From Cephalotus follicularis (Eukaryota; Streptophyta; Magnoliopsida; Oxalidales; Cephalotaceae), in contig BDDD01005031.1 of the NCBI GenBank assembly GCA_001972305.1, positions 17,930 to 81,929 on the forward strand: a stretch of 64,000 bases of DNA, read 5' to 3'. Below the pieces are notes generated by a model. The model did no database searches. It saw only the letters and a list, made by a program, of their open reading frames with translations, and was not told the DNA's origin. The first letter of the stretch is position 1. Every line of letters begins with the position of its first letter. A program made the translations under genes and the position numbers. Positions 39,646 through 51,977 of this stretch are shown here, piece by piece.

Positions 39646-42235
39646 TGTAACACCCAGAATTTCCATTCGATGTTTTATTGTAATTCTCAATGTAATTTAT
39701 CAGGAATTAATGAGAAATGATAAATTTTCCAAATTATAATATTGAAATTTTAGTAAAGAATTTTAAGAGTGTTGTATTGACTTGAAATGTTGAAAATTGG
39801 CCATAAGCGTCGACGCCCAAGAGTAATGCGCCGACGCCCAGAGAACAAAATGCTCGTATAAGTTTTATGCCCTCAAAGTATAGACGCCAAGCGATAGCGT
39901 GGACACCAATGAGCAAACAGAGTTAAGCGTCGACGCTAAGAAGAAAGTGTCGCCGCTTAAAGACAAAAAATAGATAGATCTAAACACTGTCAGAAAAACG
40001 TGTGAGGAGCAGGTGTTGACCACTGTTGGGACGCTTTGTCACACCAGTAAGTGGTTTTTTAGACACATTTCCATGATTCCTGGCCTGCCACGACAGAAAA
40101 GAAGATTGAGGAAGACACATGGGTGTCATGCGACAGGTGAGAAGTGGAGAGAGAAAGAAGAAGATGCTTAGTGCCATGCATGTGAGGGGAAGGAAAAAAG
40201 AGAGAGGAAACGTGCATAAAATGCACACTCTCCATCTTCTTCAACCAGACCTGAAAAGAGAAAGAAAGAAAGAGAAACAGTGAGAAAATCAGGAAAAAGA
40301 GAGGAGAGAAAGAGAGAGATCATTTCTCCATTGTTGGACCAAAGCTTGAAAGCTTGGAGTTAGACCTGGTTGCAACTACTAGACCAGACTTAGAGCTACT
40401 GGGGAGCTCAAAAACACCACTGTTCTGTGAGCTTGAAGACGTGGACTTGGATTTCTAACTTGGAATCTGAGGTAGGGATCATATACATGCAATTTTGAGT
40501 TCAAAAATAGTAGATGATCATTGATGATATGCATGGCTATTGTGGATTGTTTGATTGATTTCATGGTTACTGTGAGCAGTTACCCTACCATGCATGAGGT
40601 GTTTTAGAGTAAATATAGATTGTATTGCATGTTTTTACATGTTGGTTTTATTGGTGTTAAGACGCATTGAAGAAGATGAAGTTATGGTCTTCTTTAACCG
40701 TCGACGCTTACTGGAAAAGTGTCGACGCCTTGACTGGCTACGCGAGGATTGAACGCCTGGTTTTGCTAACCTGCTGACGCTTAAAGGAAAAGCATCGACG
40801 CTTTAGTCTGTTACGCGTGATAAACGACAATGGAAACGTTGACGCCTGAGGTTCCTACCTCAAAGCATCGACGCCAAGGTTGAAACGCTAACGCTTACGG
40901 GTCCATGCCTTGAGCGTCGATGCCAAGAGACATGGCATTGACGCGTAGAGCTTATGTACTAAGCGCTGATGCTAAGTGTTAAAGCACCAACTCTTAGAGG
41001 ACATAAGCGTCGACGCCTTGAGTTAAACGGCGACGCTTAAGTTACTTGTTTAAACGTTGACGCTTAGACGGTACACGTTGATGCGAAATGAGCCCGTTTT
41101 GCATATGGGCATATGTTTGCATTTCATATTGCTATGGATTGAATTGTAATTGGATTGTTGAATGATTCTAAAACGTTTTATCATTTGGAAAGTGAATACA
41201 TGATTTTAAAATAAATCGTTATTTTGCACGAAAATGTATATATTTTCAAGGGATTGGGAAAATGTATGTTTTTGAAGGATTGAAATATTGTTTCGAAGGA
41301 TTGTTTATACATTTCAAATAAATGCATTGTTCAAGTATTTTATAACTTATAAATTACTTGGAAACGAATTGATTGATGGATTATGATTGGATTGATGATG
41401 CGCTAGCTGCGTGACGGAGATGTCATTGATGGCTAGGGGCGGGATGTACGCCTAGGGGCCAGGAGATGGCTAGGGACTCCCACACTTTTTGGTTACTAAA
41501 CACAGAGTACAAGTAACCTAGTTGCTGAACACAGAGTGCGAGTAACCTTGGATTGATTGATTGAACCTGCTTTGAGTATTCCGAAGACGGAGCTGAAGTA
41601 GGAACACGACGTCGGGGCCAGGAGATTGCGACACGCTTCATGCGGGAATGGATTGATTGGTCCTTTGGACATGATTGATAGATTGCATGGTTATAACCAC
41701 TTGGCATGGTTGCTTACCTATTGGCACACACACATGTGATATATTATGTATTTCATCATAATGCATTCATTATATGACATTTATTATCATTGACCCCAAA
41801 GTGTATATATATTTTTCCTACTTCGCCAGTGGATTTGACCTAACCCTATCAATTTTAGATTGACGCAGCGGATCGACATCGCTTATGCGTGTGGAAAACG
41901 AAGAGGAGTTTAAGTTGTATTTCTTTTGAGAAATGTCAAACTGGTCACTGTATTAATGAATCATGTATTGATGGATAATTATTAAATGGTTAATGTATCG
42001 ATTGAATCAGTTCATGCTCGGTTTTGAGGGTGATTAACAATGATGATATTATATGGTTGTAACATGTAGTATGGGATGCATGTTACATAGTTGGATTCAA
42101 CTTATGTTTTAAATGCTTCCGCAAATGTTGATACATGGGTTGAAAAGTTTTAATTTTTTCGTAAATTTTTGATAAGCTGAATACATTTTAATTGTCGTGA
42201 CCTCCGAGTCGATATGTATAGAAACGGTTGTGACA
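39646..42235 (+). repeat. Right LTR of element C (about 2.59 kb)
   Basis: Starts TGTAACACCCAGAATTT right after the polypurine tract TTTGAAGGAGGGGTGGA and ends GTTGTGACA before the target copy CTAAC. Motif pairs at 39809/39830 and 40700/40721 are each 21 bp apart, with further cores to 41080. No microsatellite expansions. Confidence 0.88.
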
Positions 42236-42241
42236 CTAACA

Positions 42242-43042
42242 CAGAGTGTGCAACATGTAATCATCCTAGATTCAAACATTGGGGGAAAGAGAAAGAAACA
42301 GGTACCTTGCAAGGTTTTGTGACATTTTCCAGTAGCACCAAGACTTTAGAGGTTGTTTCAATTAGATAAAACATCTGTTGATATGAGGTGGCATAGTAAG
42401 AAGATAAAGGATAACGACGGTGACGAAGTGGGAATGGTACACCCTGTTGACGATGAAGCTTTGAAGTACTTTTATATTACTTCTCCATCTTTCGCTGCAG
42501 AGGTTGGTAATGTTAGAATAGGATTAGCAACGAAAGGGTTTTGTCCTTTTGAGGTTAGTAGTAGTGTTTAATCTTGCTGGCCTATTTTTGATTTCTCATA
42601 CAATCTTCCACCTTGATTGTGTATGACGAAGCAATTCATGTTCTTTACCTGGATCGAAAAGCCCAGGGAAAGATATTGATGTGTTTCTGCGTCCACTTGT
42701 TGACGAATTGAAGATGTTGTGGGAAACTGGAGTTGAAACCTATGATGCGTCGAGCAAGAAGAACTTTCAGATGATGGCAGCTTTAATGTGAATGGTTGGT
42801 GACTTTCCTGCTTATGGAATGCTGTCAGGCTAGAGTACTGATGGTCATTTGGCATGCTCCTATTTCATGGGTCGGACGAAGGATTTTAGATTGAATCATA
42901 GTTGGAAATGTTTGTGGTTTGACTGTCATCGTCAATTGTTGCTCACAGACCACCAATTTAGAAGAGACAATCAAAAATTCTTGAAGGGTCGATGGGTGAC
43001 CGAGGTGGGTGTGGAGAGGTTATCAGGGGAAGAGGTAGAAGA
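42242..43042 (+). pseudogene. CACTA TNP2-type transposase, central part
   Basis: Resumes the gene interrupted at 1066. ECATCNHPRFKH follows the EHKCAT end of the first part in frame once the target duplication is counted once. Then HFPVAPRL, a TAG, RLFQLDKTSVDMRWHSKK, DDEALKYF and VRIGLATKGFCPFE. Next come DIDVFLRPLVDELKMLWETG, MLSG, FMGRTKDFRLNHSWKC and SGEEVED. This is the Transposase_21 catalytic domain. Lesions include a frame change near 42285, TGA and TAG codons at about 42319 and 42347, and further frame changes after 42571. The family's TDGF motif reads TKGF here, so a presumed catalytic Asp is replaced by Lys. It stops at GAAGA (43038-43042), the target copy of element F. Confidence 0.9.
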
Positions 43043-43114
43043 TGTTGGAACCTTATAGCGATTGAAACAATAAACTATCTAGATGCATAAAACCCTAATA
43101 TATATATTGGAGCA
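43043..43114 (-). repeat. Left (3') LTR of element F, outer piece
   Basis: Begins TGTTGGAA, the same start as the right LTR at 59600, directly after the target copy GAAGA. Only about 70 bp remain before element D. Confidence 0.65.
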
Positions 43115-44889
43115 TGTACACTGAACTGGACCCGCGTAGGAGACACTATTTGGATAGTCGCTATTCTCGTGTCAGTAGTGACTCCTACTTGTTGCGGTTG
43201 TGTATAAGTGATCATCACTTAGCGAGTTCTCCAACGCGTCTGATCCTTAGACCTGAGCGACTACTCTATATTGTATGGAGACGGTTATGCTTTGATCTAC
43301 ACCTTACCCTGTCCTTACGCAGGGCTGGCAATCGGGTGGTTTTTGGGTATGATCGAATCTATACGAATATAAGTGAGTGCACAATATGGGATTGTCACAC
43401 CTGAGCGAAGGTGATCGATAGTATTATGGTCTGATTATACTTTGGACTTATGAAATCCTTGGCCAAGGTTGAGGTAGACTGGAAATTAGATTTCCGGAGA
43501 GTTTACCAAAGGTCCTAGTAATGATCAGATATTTTAGTCATTGAGGTACTATCTAGGGTTGACACATATCCATACCCTAGACCTCAATCGAGGCCAAGCA
43601 TGACAAGGGATTATAGTACACGCGAACCGACGATTTAGAAAATCTAGGGTTTATTGAGGTGTGGGAAAATTAATTAGATTAATTTTTTCCATCTGGATAA
43701 TATTTGGATATTATTCCAATAGTATTTAAATTGGTCAAGGACCATTTAGAATGGCTAAACCGGACCTTAGGGGTGTTTCGGTAATTTATGAACACCTCTT
43801 GTTTTAACCAAGATTTTAAAGGGTCCCTGCCTTATAATGATTAGTTCTTTAATATGTTGGACATATTAAGTCTTGGTGTCAAATATCGGTTATATGGATT
43901 TTGCATTTTGTGGAAACACATATGTTTGATCTTACTTAACCAATATTCGAAGGGTACATGAGATCACTAAAAGAGTTAGACACTTATTGCTTCACTGGCC
44001 AGACAAAGCATCGACGTCTTTTAGAAAGACGTCGATGCTTAACGTTTTTAGAGACGTCGATGTCTTTTAGAAAGCGTCGATGTTTTTTTTAGTGCCACAT
44101 TGCATGAGCGTCGATGTCCTTTGGAAGGCGTCGACGTCTTTGAGCAGAACGTGCAATCTGTGCACGAGCTCACTTTGTGGGCACATTTTCTCTCTCATCT
44201 CCAGCAGCAATCTCCCATTCTTGCATGTTATGGGAACGTGGGATCATGTCCATAGACTCTCTAGGAGTGAGGACCATGATCCTAAGTGAATGGGAGAGTG
44301 GGAGAGAGAAGAAGCAGGCTAGTGATAAGCATTTTCTACAGAAAATGTAAAGGGGTGGTAGAGTTTTTGCTGGGCAAGAGAAAGTCGAATTTCTCTCTGT
44401 AGATTGTGTGTGTTCCCTTCATTGTTAAACATCAAGCAAGTGCTTATCTAGGGTGGATTGATTTTGACATCTTTTGTCAATATCAATTTATCTTTTCTAA
44501 GCCTTGTGAGAGAGAGAGAGTTCATACACTTTGTTCTTGGTTCTTGCTGGTTGGAGTAGCTTCTATACCAAGGATTTTGGAAGCAACGTGTTTAGTGTCT
44601 TCCCAAGCGTGTAGCGGTAGAGAAAGAAGGAGCCTTCACCCGCTGGTATATCTCTTGGTCCTTCTCTTCTTGCCATGCTTGTGTGTCACCATTGTATGCT
44701 ATGGTGACACCAATTCAATTTTGTTGATGATGTGGTGATCCATGTGGTCTATGGTGATGCCATAATGGACTGGTTTTAATTATTTAATGGGTGTTCTTCC
44801 ACTGCTATTTTGTATGTTTTTGTTTTGTTCTACACCCTATATGCCTTAGTCCGTTTTTGGCACCTGATTCGGTTTATCCGTTTCCATCA
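43115..44889 (+). repeat. Left LTR of element D
   Basis: 1.78 kb. Contains GTCGAC-type pairs at about 44010-44140, for example ATCGAC at 44010 and GTCGAT at 44031. The two LTRs differ by a block of about 70 bp near 44310-44380 and by scattered substitutions. Confidence 0.9.
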
Positions 44890-46624
44890 TTGGTATCAAA
44901 GCGTCCCACATCATCCTTGATTGAATTTATGCTTTAGATAATGAACTGATTAACGGTTTAATTGCTGGAGATGTTTTATGATCAAACTAGATTTTCAAAG
45001 TGCCTTAGTGAAAATTGCATGAAATTGGATTTCATTGTGTTTTTGACCTGGTGATTTTGATGAAATGTGTTTAGAGTTATGTTTGGAACATGCATAGTGC
45101 AATTTGGATTGCCAGATTGGAATGCCAAAGTCTAAACCATTATTTTCTGTATTTTTTGAAATGTAGAAACTGCCCAGCGGGTTTTAGACGTCGACGTTCT
45201 TGATAGACGTCGATGTCTTGTTCATCTTCTCGTGAAATGCGTCGATGTTTTTGTTAAACGTCGACGCCTTGTTCATAAGTTCCCAGGAAACGCGTCGATG
45301 TTGTTGATAACGTCGACGCCTTTTTCAACAGTTCTCGATAAACGCATTGATGCTCATATTATGGATCGACGCCTTTTTCAATTGTTTTATTGAAATGCAT
45401 CGACACCTTTTTGGAAAAGCGTCGACGCTTTTAAAAAAAACTGTTTTATTAATAAAATTGGATTTTATACATTTTGGCACTTAGAAAATCAAAAATCATT
45501 GTTTGATTTAGTGGGAGTTTGATCAGTTAACAATCCTTAAATTAAATTGTATGATTGGTTATTATTTATGGCATTTGTTTTATTTGTGTTTTATAATATT
45601 GGATATTATATATATAAGTCTTATGCACAATGGATGGCCCGAAAAAGGACATTGACCTAGTTTATGGTTTTCTATGTGTGAATGGATGTTATTTATTTAT
45701 TACTTTTAAAGGTCTGTAATAAGGTGTCTGCGTGCACCATTTATTTTTCCTTACTTTTGTTATTTCTCCTTGTAATTTTTTAAATGTAATTTCCTTTTCA
45801 AAATGTAAAGTACTTTTATGTAAATGAAGACCTTACAAGGAGAGATGGAGGAAAGGAGAAATGGAGTACAAGACTTTTGAAGGCCATGTATGCATGGTTA
45901 TTGTTGTAATAAATAGTTTTTAATATCTTTACACCTAGGAAGACCTAATAGTGATTTTGGGCTCAAGTCACTACTGCTAATGTCCTTGCCAATCCATTGA
46001 GATATTTTAGAAATATGTCCAAGGTGCATAAGATACATGTCTTGCATGTTAAACCGTAATTAATTGGAATCGGCTAATACAACCAATGACTTAATTAATT
46101 GCATGGTATTTAAAACTTGAGACCGCAAATTCCCTCACTTTAATAATAAGTCTTAACGTAGGAACCCATGGAGTGGTTCCCCGTGGCCTTCCACAATTTT
46201 TGTTGAGTAGTGTTCCTGGGTTGTTGGTTTGTCATGCCCTAGCTGAGGCTGATGACTTGGGGATATTATGTCAACGTCGGTGTTGGGCACCGCAAAGGGT
46301 GACTATGTTTTAGCACTTGGACACGCCTATGTGTGAGTGTTAAAACTAGTGCATTCCAATAAAAAATGTGGGTACTTGACTTATTAAGATTCTTATGGTT
46401 TGTCATGCCCTAGCTGATGCCATATTGAATCTAAGGCCGAATTCTATGATTGGATCTTGTATTGGATACAAATTGGCAAGAAAGCCTACCCATTGGATAT
46501 ATTATAGTTTGTCATGCCCTAGATGAGGCATGTTGTGTTCCCAGAGAAGGAATACCTTCTTGAAGGAAACAGTGGGAGTAAGGTGGAACTCAAGGAGTTG
46601 CCATAGGTAGAAACCACACAAAAG
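44890..46624 (+). other. Element D: untranslated leader
   Basis: Begins with the primer site. A GTCGAC-type motif array occupies 45186-45445 (for example GACGTCGACGTT, GCGTCGATG). Three copies of GTTTGTCATGCCCTAG followed by CTGA or ATGA lie at about 46228, 46398 and 46507. A short integrase-end remnant (EGNSGSKVELKEL) is seen at about 46560-46600. Confidence 0.65.
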
Positions 46625-48478
46625 ATGGAGGAGTTGGAGGTTAGACCTTCAACAGACACAGCTGAGATTGGATCTCAGGCTGAGAATGGTTCTCAATTAG
46701 GCAAAGCTCCTTTGAGGAGATCAGGCAGAATCCCATTAGCACCTGAGAGGTATGGTTTCCTCATTGATGGTACTGATGAGATAAACGTCCTTGAAGATGA
46801 CGAGCCTGCCAGCTACTTAGAGGCAATGCAAGGCACTGAATCTGAAGCATGTCTAGGAGCCATGAAATCCGAGATGGATTCCATGTACTCTAACCAAGTT
46901 TGGAATTTGGTTGAAGCACCCGAAGGCATAGTGCCTATAGGCTGCAAATGGATCTTCAAGAAGAAGATGAATGCAGATGGAAAAATCGAGACTTATAAAG
47001 CTCGATTAGTGGAGAAAGGGTATAGGCAACGACATGGAGTCGACTATACTGAAACTTTCTCACATGCCGCCATGCTTAAATCCATTAGGATTTTGCTTGC
47101 TATTGTCGCTTATTATGATTATGAGATATGGCAAATGGATGTCAAGACGACATTCTTAAATGGGCGTCTTGAAGAGGATATTTATATGTCCCAACCCGAT
47201 GGGTTTACATCTTCCGAGCACCCGCACATGGTGTGTAAGCTCGAACGGTCCATCTATGGATTAAGGCAAGCATCTCATAGTTGGAATCTACGTTTTGATG
47301 AAGCATTCAAAGATTTTGACTTCGTTAAAAATGTAGATGAGCCATGTGTTTATCGAAAGCAAGAGGGACCTAGTATCACTTTCTTAGTGCTATATGTAGA
47401 TGACATTCTACTCATTGGGAATGATGTAGAGATGTTGCAGTCTGCAAAAATATTGCTAACTAAGAATTTTTCCATTAAAGATTTGGGAGAAGCCACTTAT
47501 ATACTGGGTATTAGGATCTTCAAGGATAGATCCAATAGGTTGCTTGGGCTTTCCCAAAGCCAGTACATCAGAAAGGTGCTGAAGAGGTTTAGAATGGAGA
47601 ATTCCAAGAGAGGCCTATTGCCAATAGGCGAAGGAATTCATCTTTCTCGAAAGATGTCTCCTCAGACATCTGAAGAGAGAGCACGCATGAGTCGGATACC
47701 TTATGCTTCAGCAGTAGGGTCGATCATGTATGCCATGTTATGTAGTAGGCCTGATGTCGCACTTGCCCTGGGTATGGCAAGTCATTTTAAGTCCGATCCC
47801 AGTGAGAAGCACTGGGAAGTGGTCAAGGGAATCCTGAAGTACCTTAGGAGGACTCAGAATATGTTCTTGATATATGGAAAGGATAGTGATCTGAAATTGG
47901 AGGGCTTCACAGACTCCAGTTTTGATTATGATCCGGATGATCACAAATCTGTCTCTGGGTACGTTTTTATACTTAATAGTAGAGCTGTGAGCTGGCGCAG
48001 TTCTAAGCAAGGGACTATTACAGATTCTACCACAGAAGCGGAATACATAGCAGCCTCAGATGCCGCCAAGGAGGGTGTATGGATGTGCAAGTTCATTACT
48101 GAACAAGGAGTTGTTCCTTCCATTATTAGTCCAGTTGTAATATACTGTGATAATAATGGGGCTGTAGCACAAGCCAAGGAACCACGGTATCACCAGCGAT
48201 CCAAACACATCGAGCGGCGCTATCATTTAATCCGTGAGATTATTGGTAGGGGAGATATACAGCTTGAGAGGGTCTCCTCAGAGGAGAACACAGCAGATCC
48301 ACTGACCAAGGCAATGGGCACCAAGGCTCTCTCACTACCATCTGTGTTGGACACTAGAGCAAATACGGGGTGCGCGCTGGGAGCGTGTACACTGAACTGG
48401 ACTCGTGTAGGAGACACTATTTGGATATTTGCTATTCTCATGTCAGTAGTGACTCCTACTTGTTGCGGTAGTGTCTAA
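46625..48478 (+). CDS. Copia element D: reverse transcriptase-RNase H reading frame (617 aa)
   Basis: Longest open frame in the window. It opens with the end of the integrase-RT linker (SQLGKAPLRRSGRIPLAPER), then the RVT_2 domain: SEMDSMYSNQVWNLVEAPEG, GCKWIFKKKMN, YKARLVEKGYRQRHGVDYTE, EIWQMDVKTTFLNGRLEEDI, and YVDDILLIGND with the catalytic YVDD at residues 257-260. RNase H follows with SVSGYVFIL, STTEAEYIAASDAAKEG (from about residue 469), VIYCDNNGA, HIERRYHLIRE and ENTADPLTKAM. The last 30 or so residues read into the right LTR. The start is simply the first Met of the open stretch; in a whole element this would be the end of a longer polyprotein. The enzyme part looks whole, the element does not. 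Confidence 0.85.
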   Translation: MEELEVRPSTDTAEIGSQAENGSQLGKAPLRRSGRIPLAPERYGFLIDGTDEINVLEDDEPASYLEAMQGTESEACLGAMKSEMDSMYSNQVWNLVEAPEGIVPIGCKWIFKKKMNADGKIETYKARLVEKGYRQRHGVDYTETFSHAAMLKSIRILLAIVAYYDYEIWQMDVKTTFLNGRLEEDIYMSQPDGFTSSEHPHMVCKLERSIYGLRQASHSWNLRFDEAFKDFDFVKNVDEPCVYRKQEGPSITFLVLYVDDILLIGNDVEMLQSAKILLTKNFSIKDLGEATYILGIRIFKDRSNRLLGLSQSQYIRKVLKRFRMENSKRGLLPIGEGIHLSRKMSPQTSEERARMSRIPYASAVGSIMYAMLCSRPDVALALGMASHFKSDPSEKHWEVVKGILKYLRRTQNMFLIYGKDSDLKLEGFTDSSFDYDPDDHKSVSGYVFILNSRAVSWRSSKQGTITDSTTEAEYIAASDAAKEGVWMCKFITEQGVVPSIISPVVIYCDNNGAVAQAKEPRYHQRSKHIERRYHLIREIIGRGDIQLERVSSEENTADPLTKAMGTKALSLPSVLDTRANTGCALGACTLNWTRVGDTIWIFAILMSVVTPTCCGSV

Positions 48479-50089
48479 GTGATCATCACTTAGCGAGTTC
48501 TCAAACTCGTCTGATCCTCAAGCTTGAGCGACTATTCTATATTGTATGGAGACGGTTATGCTTTGATCTCCACCTTACCCAGTCCTTACGCAGGGTGGCA
48601 ATCGGGTGATTTTTGGGTATGATCGAATCTATACGAATATAAGTGAGTGTGCAATATGGGATTGTCACACCTGAGCGAAGTTGATCGACAGTATTATGGT
48701 CTGATTATACTTTGGAGTTATGAAATCCTTGGCCAAGGTTGAGGTAGACTGGAAATTAGATTTCTGGAGAGTTTACCAAAGGTCCTAGTAATTATCATGT
48801 ATTTTAGCCATTGAGGTAATATCTAGGATTGACACATATCCTTACCCTATACCTCAATTGGGGCCAAACATGACAAGGGATTATAGTACACGCGAACAGA
48901 CGATTTAGAAAATCTAGGGTTTATTGAGGTGTGGGAAAATTAATTAGATTAATTTTTTCCATCTTGATAATATTTGGATATTATTCCAATAGCATTTAAA
49001 TTGGTCAAGGACCATTTAGAATGGCTAAACCGGACCCTCGGGGTATTTCGGCAGTTTATGAACACCTCTTGTTTTAACCAAGATTTTAAAGGGTCTCTGT
49101 CTTATAATGATTAGTTCTTTAATATGTTGGACATATTAAGTCTTGGTGTCAAATATCGGTTATGTGGATTTTGTATTTTGTGGAAACACATATGTTTGAT
49201 CTTATTTAACCAATATTCGAAGAGTACATGAGATCACTAAAAGAGTTAGACTCTTATTGCTTCACTGGCCAGACAAAGCGTAGACATCTTTTAGAAAGAC
49301 GTCGATGCTTAACGTTTTTAAAGACGTCAATGTCTTTTAGACAGCATCGATGTTTTTTTTAGTGCCATATTGCATGAGCGTCAATGTCCTTTGGAAGGCG
49401 TCGACGTCTTTGAGCAGAACGTGCAACCTGTGCAAGAGCTCACTTCGTGGGCACGTTTTCTCTCTCATCTCCAGCAGCCATCTCCCATTCTTGTATGTTA
49501 TGGGAACGTGGGATCATGGCCATAGACTCCCTAGGAGTGAGGATCATGATCCTAAGTGAATGGGAGAGTGGGAGAGAGAAGAAAGTCGAATTTCTCTCTG
49601 TAGATTGTGTGTGTTCCCTTCATTGTTAAACATCAAGCAAGTGCTTATCGAGGGTGGATTGATTTTGACATCTTTGGTCAATATCAATTTACCTTTTCTA
49701 AGCTTGGTGAGAGAGAGAGATTTCATACACTTTGTTCTTGGTTCTTGCTGGTTGGCGTAGCTTCTGTACCAGGGATTTTGGAAGCAACGTGTTTGGTGTC
49801 TTCCCAAGCGTGTAGCGGCAGAGAAAGAAAGAGCCTTCACCCGCTGGTATATCTCTTGGTCCTTCTCTTCTTGCCATGCTTGTGTGTCACCATTGTATGC
49901 TATGGTGACACCAATTCAATTTTGTTGATGATGTGGTGATCCATGTGGTCTGTGGTGATGCCATAATGGACTGGTTTTAATTATTTAATGGGTGTTCTTC
50001 CGCTGCTATTTTGTATGTTTTTTTTTGTTCTACACCCTATATGCCTTAGTCCGTTTTAGACACCGGATTCGGTTTATCCGTTTCCATCA
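48386..50089 (+). repeat. Right LTR of element D
   Basis: 1.70 kb partner of 43115-44889. The motif array recurs at 49276-49420 with several extra C-to-T or G-to-A differences. Confidence 0.9.
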
Positions 50090-51277
50090 ATTTCATAACT
50101 GTAAATAACCCATACATTCAAAACCATTCCAAACACGTCGTTTAACTAAAGGGACATAACAAGACTGTCCAAACGCACCGTTCCACTAAAGGAACATAAC
50201 AGCCACTGCCCAATCGCACCGTTCCACTAAAGGAATGTGCCAGGGGAGGGAGCCAGGGCAAAGAACGCAACACTACGTCTTGCCTGGGGTCCCGGGTAGG
50301 GGATGCCAACCTCACACAGCACAAAACGACCAACACAAGCCAGGCCTGCGCCTCATCCTCAGACATGCCTTCCCCGGAAGAGCCGTCCTCGGGCATGTCC
50401 TCATTAGATGTCCTCCACGGGCATGACCTCCCCGGGCATGCCTCCCCGGACAACACGTCCTCCTCGAAAGTCTCCTGGACAACATGTTCTCGTCGGACAG
50501 AGCCTGACAACATAAGTCAGACCACAACATAAGCCATCCCAGCACTAACCCTGAGGTCAGGACACAAGCCCCACAGGTTGACCCCCGCCCGGGGGAGATC
50601 CCCCAACCTGCCCGACCTCGGGTAACCTTCTCGATAAACAACAGAAGAACATAACGTTTCAAGTAAAAACACAAAATCTCATCATACATCACAACGAATC
50701 ATCTCAAGAACACATTATATCATCATTTCAAAAGAATATATATCTGTTCACAAAAACATCATCCCCTGTTCACAAGCCAGGGACCCATACAAAAGAATAA
50801 CATATCCTCCCTAGGTCGGGGATCATACAACAAAACAATAAAACCCATATGCCTCGATGAATGCATGCAAGGACGAGCCCGTGATGCCAGCAGCTCTGCA
50901 CAACCCCCGCAGACTAACTTGTCAACCCACAAGACTGCCCTGGCAGCCACAATAGCTTCCTCTGCAAAACAACTGGGAGGGGATTAGTCCAAATGACTGG
51001 TGACCAAGAACAAGCATTCTCCAGAGCATCCACAACCACTGGACGCACAAGGAAAAGAAATATATAAACAAGCCCCACTGGGAAAAAGATAACAAGTCAG
51101 AGGTGAACAAAAGGAAATACAAACTCAGCAATATCACACGGCTCCACTCCTCAGAGTCTGCCAAAGGAAAAGAGAGTTAAACATCAATAAGCGTAGGATT
51201 CCAACAGAGGATAACATCACAAGTAAAACAATTGTGCCCAAGATAAACAAGAGAAGAGGAACAACACCACCATACCT

Positions 51278-51620
51278 GCTAGAATCTATTCGGGCATCAT
51301 CCGCTAGTATCTATCCGGGCCTTGCCCGTTATCCACCACAGTATCTATGGTCTGCCGCCATACCAGGCCAAACACATACACACACACCACCTATCCAGGC
51401 CTCGCCTGCTAGAATCTATCCGGACCTCGTCCGCTAGTATCTATCCGGGCCTTGCCTGCTATCCACCACAGTATCCGTGGTCTGCCGCCATACCAGGCCA
51501 AACACATACTCACACACCACCTATCCAGGCCTTGCCCGCTAGAATCTATCCGGACCTCGTCCTCTAGTATCTATCCGGGCCTTGCCCGCTAGTATCTATC
51601 CAGACCTTGCCCGCTAACCC
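51278..51620 (-). repeat. Tandem repeat, about 131 bp, 2.6 units, in LTR E
   Basis: Units contain TAGAATCTATCCGG, CCACCACAGTATC, GGTCTGCCGCCATACCAGGC and ACACACACC. Each unit has an internal subrepeat CTAGTATCTATCCGGGCCTT. Confidence 0.92.
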
Positions 51621-51883
51621 CGGCCAAATGGAAAGGAATGAAGAACTCCCCTGCACTCACATGCAGTATACCGTCATAGACAATAGTACACCGTCAATCC
51701 AGGTATGGAACCCGGGGGCAGTTCTCCAAAGCATCCCATCATAGACAATGAGAATACTAAGGAGAGTTGATTCTCGGACGTACCCTTTACCACCGACCGA
51801 ACCCATGCATCCTATCCGCACATCCCAGTGCATCCCATCCGTACATCCCAGTGCATCCCACATCTCAGAGGAACCAAGAACAA

Positions 51884-51977
51884 AAGGAGAGATCGTCTGA
51901 CACAAACAATAACTGTCAGAGGAACAACATAAGGAGAGATCGTCTGACACAAACAACAACTGTCAGAGGAACAACAT
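51884..51977 (-). repeat. 47-bp tandem duplication in LTR E
   Basis: Two nearly identical units with GGAGAGATCGTCTGACACAA and TGTCAGAGGAACAACATA. Confidence 0.92.

Larger units (their letters stand above)
43115..50089 (+). mobile_element. Ty1/copia LTR retrotransposon D
   Basis: LTRs 43115-44889 and 48386-50089 (start TGTACACTGAACTGG, end CCGTTTCCATCA) are highly similar, so this is one of the youngest insertions here. Primer site TTGGTATCAAAGC follows the left LTR. The only recognisable coding part is RT plus RNase H, which looks whole. No gag or protease is recognised, so the element would be non-autonomous. No matching target duplication is visible (GAGCA on the left, ATTTC on the right). 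Confidence 0.85.

Noticed and set aside
44406-44738. 110-codon plus-strand frame with hydrophobic stretches, also open at 49607-49939
   Set aside because: It sits in both LTRs of D, which are young and therefore nearly identical. No motif or other support for a protein.
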